Shown piece by piece: positions 50,934 through 59,342 of a stretch of 64,000 bases of DNA (its first letter is position 1; every line of letters starts with the position of its first letter). The notes under the pieces are model-generated. The model did not search any database, was not told where the DNA came from, and was given only the letters and a program-made list of their open reading frames with translations. The position numbers were made by a program, and so were the translations under genes. This DNA is from Acidovorax sp. A1169 (GTDB lineage Bacteria > Pseudomonadota > Gammaproteobacteria > Burkholderiales > Burkholderiaceae_C). The stretch is taken from contig NZ_JAUZDX010000024.1 of assembly GCF_030704685.1 (NCBI RefSeq), forward strand, positions 24,025-88,024. The letters run 5' to 3'.

Positions 50934-52508
50934 TCAACGCTTCTTGACCTTCGATGGCGTGCCGCCGCGCTTGGCGGGGGCTGAGGCTGGCGCCTTGGCT
51001 GCGCTTTGCTTGCCGCGGGCCTGCACCACGTTGCGCACGTTCGACGAGCGCACCTGGGTGGCCGCTGCCGCCGTGGCGGCACGCACCGGCAGGTAGACCA
51101 CGATCTGCTGGCCGAGCTTGAAGGCGGCGCTGGCCTTGACGTCGTTCCAGTCGGCCACGCTGGCCGCCGCCAGGTTGTAGCGGCGGGCCACGCTGGCCAC
51201 GGTTTCGCCCTTGCGGGCGCGCACCGTGGTGCGGCGGGTGACGATTTCGGGGGCGAATGCCAGTTGGCCGTTGTCCGCCAGGTGCGATGACACGTCCTCG
51301 CGCGTGGTCACCGAGCGCGGCACCATCAGTGCCGAGCCGGCCTTGATCAGCATGCGCGGGGGTATGTTGTTCATGGCGCGCAGGTCGGCCTCGCTCATGC
51401 CGGTGCGCTGGGCTGCGTCGGCCACCGTCATGGTGGTGGGCACGGACCATACCGTCCAGCTGGCGTACTGGCCTTCGCGGCGCGCTTCGAGGTTGCGCTG
51501 GAAGACCTTGGCGTTGTCCCAGGGTAGCAGGATCTGGGGGGTGCCGGCCGCCAGGATCACGGGGCGCTTGTACGAGGGGTTGAGCGCGCGGAAATCGTCC
51601 TCGCGGATGCCCGAGAGCGTGGCCACCAGCGCCACGTCGATGTCGTGGGTGATGTCCACCGTCTGGAAGTAGGGGTGGTTCTCGATCAGCGGCAGCTCGG
51701 CCTTGAAGGCATCGGGGTTGGCCACGATGTTCTTCACCGCCTGCAGCTTGGGCACGTACAGCCGGGTCTCGGCCGGCATGTTCAGGTCGGTGTAGCTGGT
51801 GCCCAGGCCCGCCTTCTGGTTACGCGCAATGGCGCGGCCCACGCTGCCTTCACCCCAGTTGTAGGCGGCCAGGGCCAGGTGCCAGTCGCCGAACATGCCG
51901 TGCAGCTTCTGCAGGTAGTCGAGCGCCGCGCGGGTCGATGCCAGCACGTCGCGCCGGTCATCGCGAAAGGCGTTCTGCTTGAGGTCGAAATAGTTGCCCG
52001 TGGCTGGCATGAACTGCCACATGCCCGCCGCCTTGGCGCTCGACACCGCCTGGGGGTTGAACGCGCTCTCGATGTAGGGCAGCAGCGCCAGCTCGGTCGG
52101 CATGCCCCGGCGTTCCAGTTCCTCGACGATGTGGAACAGGTACTTGCTTGAGCGCTCGGTCATGCGCTGGATGTAGTCGGGCCGAGTGGCATACCACTGC
52201 TCACGGTCCTGCACCAGCTCATGCTGCAGGTCGGGCATGGCAAAGCCGCGGCGTATGCGGTCCCACAGGTCGGCCGGGGCCGAGAGCGATGCCACGCCGC
52301 CGCCGTTGAAGGTGTTCACCGCCATGATGGGCTGCAGCGGCCCGTTCGGGATGAGCGGCGTGTGCGCGGGGCGCGCGGGCGCCTTGTTGTTGGTGGGAGT
52401 GGCAGGGCCGTCGGACGCGCCGCCCGCCACGGTGGTGTCGGTTCCGGTGGTGGCGCAGCCGGTCAGCCAGAGCATGCCGGCCAGGCACGCGATGTGCACA
52501 ATTTTCAT
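50934..52508 (-). CDS. mltD: Membrane-bound lytic murein transglycosylase D
   Basis: Lipoprotein that cleaves peptidoglycan glycan strands, 524 aa. The signal peptide ends in the lipobox WLTGC. The SLT domain (~150-270) has the catalytic Glu in ALLPYIESAFNPQAVSSAKAAGMWQFMP and the YNWGEGSVGRAI motif. LysM-type repeats follow; two are clear (VWSVPTTMTVADAAQRTGMSEADLRAMNN and VRARKGETVASVARRYNLAAASVADWN). The C-terminus is Lys/Ala-rich. The ATG at 52508 overlaps the gloB stop (ATGA), so the two are one operon. Confidence 0.93.
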   Translation of the reverse strand: MKIVHIACLAGMLWLTGCATTGTDTTVAGGASDGPATPTNNKAPARPAHTPLIPNGPLQPIMAVNTFNGGGVASLSAPADLWDRIRRGFAMPDLQHELVQDREQWYATRPDYIQRMTERSSKYLFHIVEELERRGMPTELALLPYIESAFNPQAVSSAKAAGMWQFMPATGNYFDLKQNAFRDDRRDVLASTRAALDYLQKLHGMFGDWHLALAAYNWGEGSVGRAIARNQKAGLGTSYTDLNMPAETRLYVPKLQAVKNIVANPDAFKAELPLIENHPYFQTVDITHDIDVALVATLSGIREDDFRALNPSYKRPVILAAGTPQILLPWDNAKVFQRNLEARREGQYASWTVWSVPTTMTVADAAQRTGMSEADLRAMNNIPPRMLIKAGSALMVPRSVTTREDVSSHLADNGQLAFAPEIVTRRTTVRARKGETVASVARRYNLAAASVADWNDVKASAAFKLGQQIVVYLPVRAATAAAATQVRSSNVRNVVQARGKQSAAKAPASAPAKRGGTPSKVKKR

Positions 52509-53281
52509 CGAAACTCGTTTTTCCATTGGCGCAGTGCCGCCAGTACGGCCACTGCGTCGTGTTGATCTGCCTGCAGGTCGAACCGCTGTGCTGCTTCGCG
52601 CACCTCGGCTTCGCGCACGCGCAGGAAGGGGTTGATACCGCGCTCTTGCGCAATGTTCGATGGCAGGGTGGGCAGGCCCTGCGCCCGCTGTGCTTCGCAC
52701 CAGCCGAGGTAGTGGACCAGATCCTGGTTGCCGGGTTCCACGGCGCGCGCGAATTTAAGGTTCGAGAGTGTGTATTCGTGCGCACAACACACCCTGGTAT
52801 GGCCGGGCAGGGCCGCCAGTTGGTCGAGCGAGTCGAGCATCTGCGCCGGTGTGCCCTCGAACAGGCGCCCGCAGCCGCCCGAAAACAGCGTGTCGCCGCA
52901 GAACAGCACCGGCGTGCCCCCCATGTCCGCACAGTAGTACGCGATGTGCCCGGCCGTGTGGCCCGGCACGTCCAGCACCGTGAAGTGCAGGCCGACCACG
53001 TCCACCGTGTCGCCAGCGGCCAGGCGCACCAGCGGCTCGGGGATCTTCTCGCGCGCCGGGCCGTACACGGTGGCGCCCGTGGCCTCGCGCAGCACGTCCA
53101 CCCCGCCGACGTGATCGTTGTGGTGGTGCGTGACTAGAATGGCCTGCAATCGCAGTCCCAGGTCGTGCAAAGCCTTCTGTACCGGTGCGGGATCTCCCGG
53201 GTCGACCACAATGGCCTGGCGTGCGTCGTGCAGCATCCAGATGTAGTTGTCGGCAAAGGCGGGCAGCGGTAGCAGGTTCAT
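52505..53281 (-). CDS. gloB: Hydroxyacylglutathione hydrolase (glyoxalase II)
   Basis: Metallo-beta-lactamase-fold thioesterase that hydrolyses S-lactoylglutathione to lactate and glutathione in methylglyoxal detoxification. At 258 aa it has the usual length. The metal motif is THHHNDHVGG (HxHxDH), then HTAGHIAYYC, FCGDTLFSGGCGRLFEG (bridging Asp) and CCAHEYT. TATAAT on the minus strand at 53297-53292 would start transcription only a few bases before the ATG. Its ATG at 53281 overlaps the start of the divergent methyltransferase gene in the tetranucleotide CATG. mltD follows with a 4-nt overlap. Confidence 0.95.
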   Translation of the reverse strand: MNLLPLPAFADNYIWMLHDARQAIVVDPGDPAPVQKALHDLGLRLQAILVTHHHNDHVGGVDVLREATGATVYGPAREKIPEPLVRLAAGDTVDVVGLHFTVLDVPGHTAGHIAYYCADMGGTPVLFCGDTLFSGGCGRLFEGTPAQMLDSLDQLAALPGHTRVCCAHEYTLSNLKFARAVEPGNQDLVHYLGWCEAQRAQGLPTLPSNIAQERGINPFLRVREAEVREAAQRFDLQADQHDAVAVLAALRQWKNEFR

Positions 53282-54107
53282 GAGCGATCAAATTATAGGT
53301 TTGCACCACTGGTTCGATTCCCCGCCCGGCCGTTACCTGCTGGCCTGGGAGCAAGCCCGCCTGGATGAGGCGGTGGCGGACCTCTTCGGATACCACGCCG
53401 TGCAGCTGGGCATGCCCCTGCTGGACGGCCTGCGTGCCAACCGCATGCCGTACCAATGGCTGGCGCTGGGGCAGGAAGCCGTGGGCGAGGGTGGCCTGGC
53501 CGCCGAGCCCGGCCTGCGTGAGGATGGTACGCCCCGCCAGGCCATCGCGCTGCTGGCCGAGCCGGTGGCCCTGCCATTTGCCGAAGCCAGCCTCGACCTG
53601 GTGGTGCTGCCCCATACGCTGGAGCTGAGCATCGACCCCCACGCAGCCCTGCGCGAAGTGGCGCGTGTGCTCGTACCCGAAGGGCGCGTGGTCATCAGCG
53701 GCCTGAACCCCATGAGCCTGTGGGGCCTGCGCCAGCGGCGTGCGCGGCTGTACGGCCGCTTTGGCCGCGGCTCGCTCTACCTGCCCGATGTGGGTGAGTT
53801 CATCGGCTACCGCCGCCTGCGCGACTGGTTGCGGTTGTTGAGCTTCGAGGTCGAATCGGCCCGGTTTGGCTGTTATTGTCCTGCGGTGCGCAGCAGCCAG
53901 TGGATCGAGCGCTTTGGCTGGCTGGACCCTCTGGGCGAGAAGTGGTGGCCAATTTTCGGCGCCGGGTACTTCCTGGTGGCCGTCAAGCGCGTGCACGGCA
54001 TGCGCCTGCTGGAGCCCGCGTGGCGCACCGCGCGTCAGCGCAACGCAGCGACCGTGCCCGTGGCGCACCGCACCCCCTCGCCACCGGGCGCTACGCACCG
54101 GCGCTGA
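53280..54107 (+). CDS. Methyltransferase type 11-like protein (275 aa), degenerate SAM motif
   Basis: The C-terminal half of a class I methyltransferase fold is clear: LPFAEASLDLVVLPHTLEL, DPHAALREVARVLVPEGRVVISGLNPMSLWGL. The glycine-rich SAM-binding motif I is not recognisable (the region reads YHAVQLGMPLLDGLRANR), which is usual for this burkholderial group between gloB and rnhA. It may bind SAM in an unusual way or be inactive. The start ATG at 53280 overlaps the gloB start on the opposite strand. Its stop overlaps a short ORF leading into rnhA. Confidence 0.75.
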   Translation: MSDQIIGLHHWFDSPPGRYLLAWEQARLDEAVADLFGYHAVQLGMPLLDGLRANRMPYQWLALGQEAVGEGGLAAEPGLREDGTPRQAIALLAEPVALPFAEASLDLVVLPHTLELSIDPHAALREVARVLVPEGRVVISGLNPMSLWGLRQRRARLYGRFGRGSLYLPDVGEFIGYRRLRDWLRLLSFEVESARFGCYCPAVRSSQWIERFGWLDPLGEKWWPIFGAGYFLVAVKRVHGMRLLEPAWRTARQRNAATVPVAHRTPSPPGATHRR

Positions 54108-54145
54108 TGACCATGAACATGAAGAAGAACAGGAATCCATTTTGA
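54107..54145 (+). CDS. 12-codon linking ORF between the methyltransferase gene and rnhA
   Basis: ATG at 54107 shares its A with the preceding TGA (TGATG). The frame encodes MTMNMKKNRNPF and ends in a TGA at 54143-54145 that overlaps the TTG start of rnhA. It contains the AGGA ribosome site of rnhA. It may serve only to carry ribosomes from one gene to the next. Confidence 0.35.
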   Translation: MTMNMKKNRNPF

Positions 54146-54591
54146 ACGAGGTCGTGATTTACACCGACGGTGCCTGCAAGGGCAACCCCGGCCCTGGTGG
54201 CTGGGGCGTGCTGCTGCGCGCAGGCACATCGGAGAAGGAGCTGTTTGGCGGCGAGCTGGGCACCACCAACAACCGCATGGAGCTGCTGGCCGTGATCGAG
54301 GCGCTTGCCGCCTTGAAGCGGCCTTGCGCCGTCACCCTGTACCTGGACAGCGAGTACGTGCGCAAGGGCATCACCGAGTGGATCCACGGCTGGAAGGCCC
54401 GCGGCTGGCGCACCGCGAGCAAGGCCCCTGTGAAGAACGTGGAGCTGTGGCAGCGTCTGGACGCCCTGGTGGCCAGCGGTGGTCACCGCATCGACTGGCG
54501 CTGGGTCAAGGGCCACTCGGGCGATCCGGGCAATGAGCGTGCTGACCAGTTGGCCAACAAGGGCGTGGACAAGGCGCTGGGCCGCGGCTGA
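54142..54591 (+). CDS. rnhA: Ribonuclease HI
   Basis: Cleaves the RNA strand of RNA-DNA hybrids. The product is 149 aa. The catalytic residues are in place: Asp9 (IYTDGACKGNPGPGG), Glu47 (TTNNRMELLAVIEAL), Asp69 (YLDSEYVRKG) and the final Asp in HSGDPGNERADQLAN. The open frame has no ATG at the right place. I take the TTG at 54142 because AGGA lies seven bases upstream and the product then begins exactly as other RNases HI. A TTG start usually lowers expression. Confidence 0.93.
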   Translation: MNEVVIYTDGACKGNPGPGGWGVLLRAGTSEKELFGGELGTTNNRMELLAVIEALAALKRPCAVTLYLDSEYVRKGITEWIHGWKARGWRTASKAPVKNVELWQRLDALVASGGHRIDWRWVKGHSGDPGNERADQLANKGVDKALGRG

Positions 54592-54728
54592 AACAAGGCC
54601 AAGCTGGCGGCGGACTGTCTCCAATCCCCCACCCCTGAAACAGCCGGAAGCTGCGGGTTTGGATACACGCTGATACATTGGCAGATTGCCCGTTCCCCGG
54701 GCTTCACCGATTTCACTGCGGCTGATCC

Positions 54729-56138
54729 ATGGCGTCCAAAACCCGTTACATCGTTGTTGCTGTCGTCGGCATCGCTGTCGCATCGGGGGCCGCATGGTGG
54801 CTTCAGCGCCCTGCCGCGCCGCCCAAGACGGACGCAGCGGGCGCACCCGCAGGGGGCAATGGTGCCTCGGCCGGCGCGCGGGGACCGGGCGGGCCAGGCG
54901 GCGCAGGCCGGGTGGTGGCGGTGGAGGCCACACCCGTGCGCCAGATGGCACTGCGCGACGACGCCGAGGCCGTAGGCAGCCTGCGCTCGCGCCGCAGCGT
55001 GGTGCTGCGCCCCGAGGTCAGCGGGCGCATCACGGCACTCAATTTCACCGACGGCCAGCGCGTGCGCCAGGGCCAGGTGCTGGTGCAGTTCGACGACCAG
55101 TTGCCCCGGGCCCAGGTGCAGCAAAGCCAGGCCGAACTGTCCATCGCGCAGTCCAACCACAAGCGCAACCAGGAACTGGTGGCCCAGGGCTTCATCAGCC
55201 AGCGCTCTGTCGACGAGAGCGCGGCCAACCTCGAAGTCGCCCAGGCAAAGCTCTCGCTGTCGCAGGCCACGGCCTCGCGGATGCGCATTCTGGCGCCGTT
55301 CGACGGCATTGCCGGCATCCGCGGCGTGAACGTGGGCGACTACCTCAAGGACGGCGCCGACATCGTCAACGTGGAAGACCTGGACGCGGTGTACGTGGAC
55401 TTTCGCCTGCCCGAGCGCCTGCAGGGCAAGGTGCGCACGGGCCAGACGGCGCGCGTGGCCTTCGACGCGCTGCCCGGCGTGCGCTACGCCGCCGTCGTCC
55501 AGGCCATCAATCCGCAGATCGACGCCGACGGCCGTGCCGTGGCCGTGCGCGGCTGCATCGACAACCGCCGCCTGCAACTGCGCCCCGGCATGTTCGCGCG
55601 TGTCACCACCGTGTTCTCCGAACGGGCCAATGCCCGCGTGATCCCCGAGGAGGCCATCGTGCCCGAGGGCAGCAACGCCTTCGTCTACAAGGTGATCGAT
55701 GGCAAGGAGCCGGGCACCCGCGTGACCCAACGCACTGCCGTGACACTGGGCGCGCGCGCCCCTGGCCTGGTGGAGGTGGTGCACGGCCTGGCCGCCGACG
55801 ATCTGGTCGTCACCGCCGGGCAGCAGCGCATACAGCGCGACGGCACCGCCGTGCGCGTGGTGGTGCTGGGCCAGCCGGAGGCGGGCAAAGGCAAGGGCAA
55901 TGCCGGGCCGGCACGCCCGGCCTCGGGCGCCTCACCCGTGGCCGATGCGCCGGCGTCTGCCGCACGGGCCGGCAGCGCCATGCCCGCAGCGGTGGCTCCG
56001 GCACCCTTTGCCGCACCGGCACCTGCAGCGGCGCCGGTCGCCGCCCTGGTGGAGCCACTGCCCGGCCCCAACCCCTGCCAGGTGGCGGGCACATCTTCGG
56101 GCCGCTCGGCACCCTTGGTGCCGGGCAAGCCCGGCTGA
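54729..56138 (+). CDS. RND efflux periplasmic adaptor (membrane fusion protein, 469 aa)
   Basis: Links an RND pump to an outer-membrane channel. A single N-terminal membrane helix (~5-27) is followed by a Gly/Ala/Pro-rich stretch. Then come the barrel and lipoyl parts (VVLRPEVSGRITALNFTDGQRVRQGQVLVQFD), the alpha-helical hairpin (~120-190) and the second lipoyl half (RILAPFDGIAGIRGVNVGDYLKDG). The beta-barrel region follows. Residues ~380-469 are a low-complexity Ala/Pro tail, unusual for the family. It is 42 bp upstream of the pump gene. No TolC-like gene is in the window. Confidence 0.92.
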   Translation: MASKTRYIVVAVVGIAVASGAAWWLQRPAAPPKTDAAGAPAGGNGASAGARGPGGPGGAGRVVAVEATPVRQMALRDDAEAVGSLRSRRSVVLRPEVSGRITALNFTDGQRVRQGQVLVQFDDQLPRAQVQQSQAELSIAQSNHKRNQELVAQGFISQRSVDESAANLEVAQAKLSLSQATASRMRILAPFDGIAGIRGVNVGDYLKDGADIVNVEDLDAVYVDFRLPERLQGKVRTGQTARVAFDALPGVRYAAVVQAINPQIDADGRAVAVRGCIDNRRLQLRPGMFARVTTVFSERANARVIPEEAIVPEGSNAFVYKVIDGKEPGTRVTQRTAVTLGARAPGLVEVVHGLAADDLVVTAGQQRIQRDGTAVRVVVLGQPEAGKGKGNAGPARPASGASPVADAPASAARAGSAMPAAVAPAPFAAPAPAAAPVAALVEPLPGPNPCQVAGTSSGRSAPLVPGKPG

Positions 56139-56180
56139 GCTGCCTGCCGCCCCTCCACTGTACCCTGCTGACCTACTGCC

Positions 56181-59100
56181 ATGCAACTCGCCGAACTATC
56201 GATCCGCCGGCCGGTGTTGGCCACCGTGCTGTCGCTTTTGGTGCTGCTGATCGGGGCGGTGAGCTTCACGCGCCTGTCGGTGCGCGAATACCCCAAGATC
56301 GACGAGCCCGTGGTCACCGTCAGCGTGCGCTACGCGGGGGCCTCGGCCGAGGTGATCGAATCGCAGGTCACCAAGCCGCTCGAAGACTCGATTGCTGGCA
56401 TCGACGCGGTGGACGTGATCACCTCCATCAGCCGCGCCGAGCAAAGCCAGATCAGCGTGCGCTTTCGCCTGGAGAAAGACGCCGACAACGCCGCCGCCGA
56501 AGTGCGCGACCGCACCGCCCGCGTGCGCAACCGCTTGCCCGACGCGGTGGACGAGCCCGTCATCGCCAAGGTCGAGGCCGACGCCTCGCCCGTGATGTGG
56601 CTGGCCTTCAGCAGCGACACGCGCACCCCGCTGGAGATCAACGACCTGCTCAACCGCATCGTCAAGCCGCGCCTGCAGACCGTGACCGGCGTGGCCGACG
56701 TGCCCATCTACGGCGAGCGCCGCTACGCCATGCGTGTGTGGCTGGACCCCGAGCGCATGGCCGGCTACCGCCTGACCACGCAGGACGTGGAAGACGCCAT
56801 CCGCCGCAACAACCTGGAGCTGCCGGCCGGCCGCATCGAGTCGCAGCAGCGCGAGTTCAGCGTCACCTCCCAGACCGACCTGGCCAGCCCCGCGCAGTTC
56901 GCGAACGTGGTGATACGCACCGTCAACGGCTTTCCGGTGCGCATCCGCGACGTGGCCCGGGTGGAGGAGGGCGCCGCCAGCGACCGCAGCCGCGTGCGCC
57001 TGAACGGGCGCGACGCGATCTCGATGGGCGTCATCCGCCAGGCCACGGCCAACCCGCTGGAGCTGTCGGCCGGCGTGCGCGCCATGCTGCCCACGCTCAA
57101 GGCCGACCTGCCGCCCGACATCACCATCGACATCGCCAACGACAACTCGGTGTTCATTGATCGCTCGGTGAAAAGCGTCTACACCACCATTGCCGAGGCC
57201 GTGGTGCTGGTGGCGCTGGTGATCTTCGTCTTCCTGCGCACGGCGCGCGCCTCCATCATCCCCATCGTCACCATCCCGGTAAGCCTGGTGGGCAGCTTCG
57301 CGCTGATGTCGCTGGCGGGTTTTTCGATCAACACCCTCACCCTGCTGGCCCTTGTGCTGGCCATCGGCCTGGTGGTGGACGATGCCATCGTGATGCTGGA
57401 GAACATCTACCGGCACATCGAGGAGGGGCTGGACCCGTTCTCGGCCGCCATCAAGGGCGCGCGCGAGATTGGCTTTGCCATCGTGGCCATGACGCTCACG
57501 CTGGTCGCGGTGTATGCGCCGCTGGCCTTCACGCCGGGCCGCACGGGGCGGCTGTTCGTCGAGTTCGCGCTGGCGCTGGCCGGCGCGGTGGTGGTCTCGG
57601 GCTTCGTGGCGCTCACGCTGTCGCCCATGATGTGCTCGCTGCTGCTCAAACACAACCCCAAGCCCAACTGGTTTGACCGTTCCATGGAGCGCTGGCTCAC
57701 GGCCCTGTCCGACGCCTATGGCCGGCTGTTGCGCTGGATCGTCACCGCGCGCTGGGGCGGCAAGGGTGGCGGCGTGCGCAGCGTGCTGTTCCAGGCGCGC
57801 TGGCTGGTGCTGGTCGTCATGGCGGTCAGCGGTGCCGCGCTGGTGCTGGTCTACCCCAGCATGCGCCAGGAACTCTCGCCACTTGAAGACCGGGGCACCA
57901 TCCTGGTCAACGTCACCGCACCCGATGGCGCCACGCTCGACTACACCAACCGCTACGCGCTGGAGCTGGAGAAGGTGGGCCGCGAGTACCCCGAGTTCGA
58001 CCGCATCTTCGCCAACATCGGCAACCCCACCGTGGCCCAGGGCAGCGTGATCTACCGCACCGTGGACTGGGAGGATCGCTCGCGCAGCACACTCAACATG
58101 GTGCGCGAGCTGCAGCCCAAGGTGGCCAGTCTGCCGGGGGTCAATGCCTTCCTGATCACGCCGCCGTCGCTGGGCCAGGGCTTTCGCGCACGCCCGCTTA
58201 CCTACGTGATCCAGACCTCCGACAGCTACGAGAACCTCAACGCCGTCGCCGCCGAAATGATGGCCGAGATCGCCAAGAACCCCGGCATCATCTCTCCCGA
58301 TGTGGACCTGCGCCTGAACAAGCCCGAGCTGCGCATCGAAGTCAACCGCGACCGCGCCGCCGACCTGGGTGTGAGCGTGGACGTAGTGGCCAAGGCGGTG
58401 GAAACCATGCTGGGCGGGCGCACCGTCACGCGCTACAAGCGCGACGCCGAGCAGTACGACGTGATCGTGCAGACCCAGGCCAGCGGCCGCACCACGCCCG
58501 AGAACATCGACAGCATCTACGTGCGCGGCCGCAACGACGCGATGATCCCGCTCTCGAGCCTGGTCAAGGTGCAGGAAAGCGTGAGCCCGCGCGAACTCAA
58601 TCACTTCGGCCAGCGCCGCTCGGCCACCATCACCGCCAACCTGACGCCTGAGTATTCGCTGGGCGAGGCCCTGACCTTCATGGACGCGACGGCCGCCAAG
58701 GTGCTCAAGCCCGGCTACACCACCGACCTCAATGGCACCTCGCGCGAGTTCCGCAGCTCGCAGGGCGCCCTGGGTATCGTCTTCGTGCTGGCGCTGGTGT
58801 TCATCTTCCTGGTGCTGGCCGCGCAGTTCGAGAGCTTCATCGACCCACTGGTGATCATGGTGTCGGTGCCGCTGTCCATGATCGGTGCGCTGCTGGCGCT
58901 CAAGTGGAGCGGGGGCTCGCTCAACGTGTATTCGCAGATTGGGCTGATCACTCTGGTGGGGCTGATCACCAAGCACGGGATCCTGATCGTGGAGTTCACC
59001 AACCAGTTGCGCGAGCAGGGCCTGGAGATGGTGGACGCGCTCGTCAAGGCCTCGGCCCAGCGCCTGCGCCCCATCCTCATGACCACGGGTGCCATGGTGC

Positions 59101-59330
59101 TCGGCGCCATCCCCCTGGCCCTGGCCTCGGGCGCCGGTGCCGAAACACGCTCTCAGATCGGCTGGGTGATCGTGGGCGGCATGTCGCTGGGCACGCTGCT
59201 CACCATCTTCGTCGTGCCCACCATGTACACGCTGTTCGCCCGCAAGGCCGTGCCCGGCGCCAACACGGCCGTGGCCGCGGAGGAACCCGCCGAGCCGCTG
59301 CACCCTCCGCACGATTACGTGGCGAAGTAG
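56181..59330 (+). CDS. RND multidrug efflux pump, AcrB/HAE1 family (1049 aa)
   Basis: Proton-driven inner-membrane pump with twelve helices and two large periplasmic loops. It starts MQLAELSIRRPVLATVLSLLVLLIG and shows REYPKIDEP and SQVTKPLEDSIAGIDAVDVI. The proton relay aspartates are in LAIGLVVDDAIVMLENI (helix 4), with the partner lysine in GLITKHGILIVEF (helix 10). It ends with PTMYTLFARKA. The closest groups are MdtB/MexK-type pumps rather than AcrB itself. Substrates are not predictable. Convergent with the sigma-54 activator gene, 12 bp between stops. Confidence 0.95.
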   Translation: MQLAELSIRRPVLATVLSLLVLLIGAVSFTRLSVREYPKIDEPVVTVSVRYAGASAEVIESQVTKPLEDSIAGIDAVDVITSISRAEQSQISVRFRLEKDADNAAAEVRDRTARVRNRLPDAVDEPVIAKVEADASPVMWLAFSSDTRTPLEINDLLNRIVKPRLQTVTGVADVPIYGERRYAMRVWLDPERMAGYRLTTQDVEDAIRRNNLELPAGRIESQQREFSVTSQTDLASPAQFANVVIRTVNGFPVRIRDVARVEEGAASDRSRVRLNGRDAISMGVIRQATANPLELSAGVRAMLPTLKADLPPDITIDIANDNSVFIDRSVKSVYTTIAEAVVLVALVIFVFLRTARASIIPIVTIPVSLVGSFALMSLAGFSINTLTLLALVLAIGLVVDDAIVMLENIYRHIEEGLDPFSAAIKGAREIGFAIVAMTLTLVAVYAPLAFTPGRTGRLFVEFALALAGAVVVSGFVALTLSPMMCSLLLKHNPKPNWFDRSMERWLTALSDAYGRLLRWIVTARWGGKGGGVRSVLFQARWLVLVVMAVSGAALVLVYPSMRQELSPLEDRGTILVNVTAPDGATLDYTNRYALELEKVGREYPEFDRIFANIGNPTVAQGSVIYRTVDWEDRSRSTLNMVRELQPKVASLPGVNAFLITPPSLGQGFRARPLTYVIQTSDSYENLNAVAAEMMAEIAKNPGIISPDVDLRLNKPELRIEVNRDRAADLGVSVDVVAKAVETMLGGRTVTRYKRDAEQYDVIVQTQASGRTTPENIDSIYVRGRNDAMIPLSSLVKVQESVSPRELNHFGQRRSATITANLTPEYSLGEALTFMDATAAKVLKPGYTTDLNGTSREFRSSQGALGIVFVLALVFIFLVLAAQFESFIDPLVIMVSVPLSMIGALLALKWSGGSLNVYSQIGLITLVGLITKHGILIVEFTNQLREQGLEMVDALVKASAQRLRPILMTTGAMVLGAIPLALASGAGAETRSQIGWVIVGGMSLGTLLTIFVVPTMYTLFARKAVPGANTAVAAEEPAEPLHPPHDYVAK

Positions 59331-59342
59331 ACCGGGCGCTGA

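Noticed and set aside
53304..53325. GGTTCGATTCC resembling a tRNA T-arm
   Set aside because: Lies in the methyltransferase coding sequence; no matching acceptor, D or anticodon arms. No tRNA or rRNA gene was found anywhere in the window.
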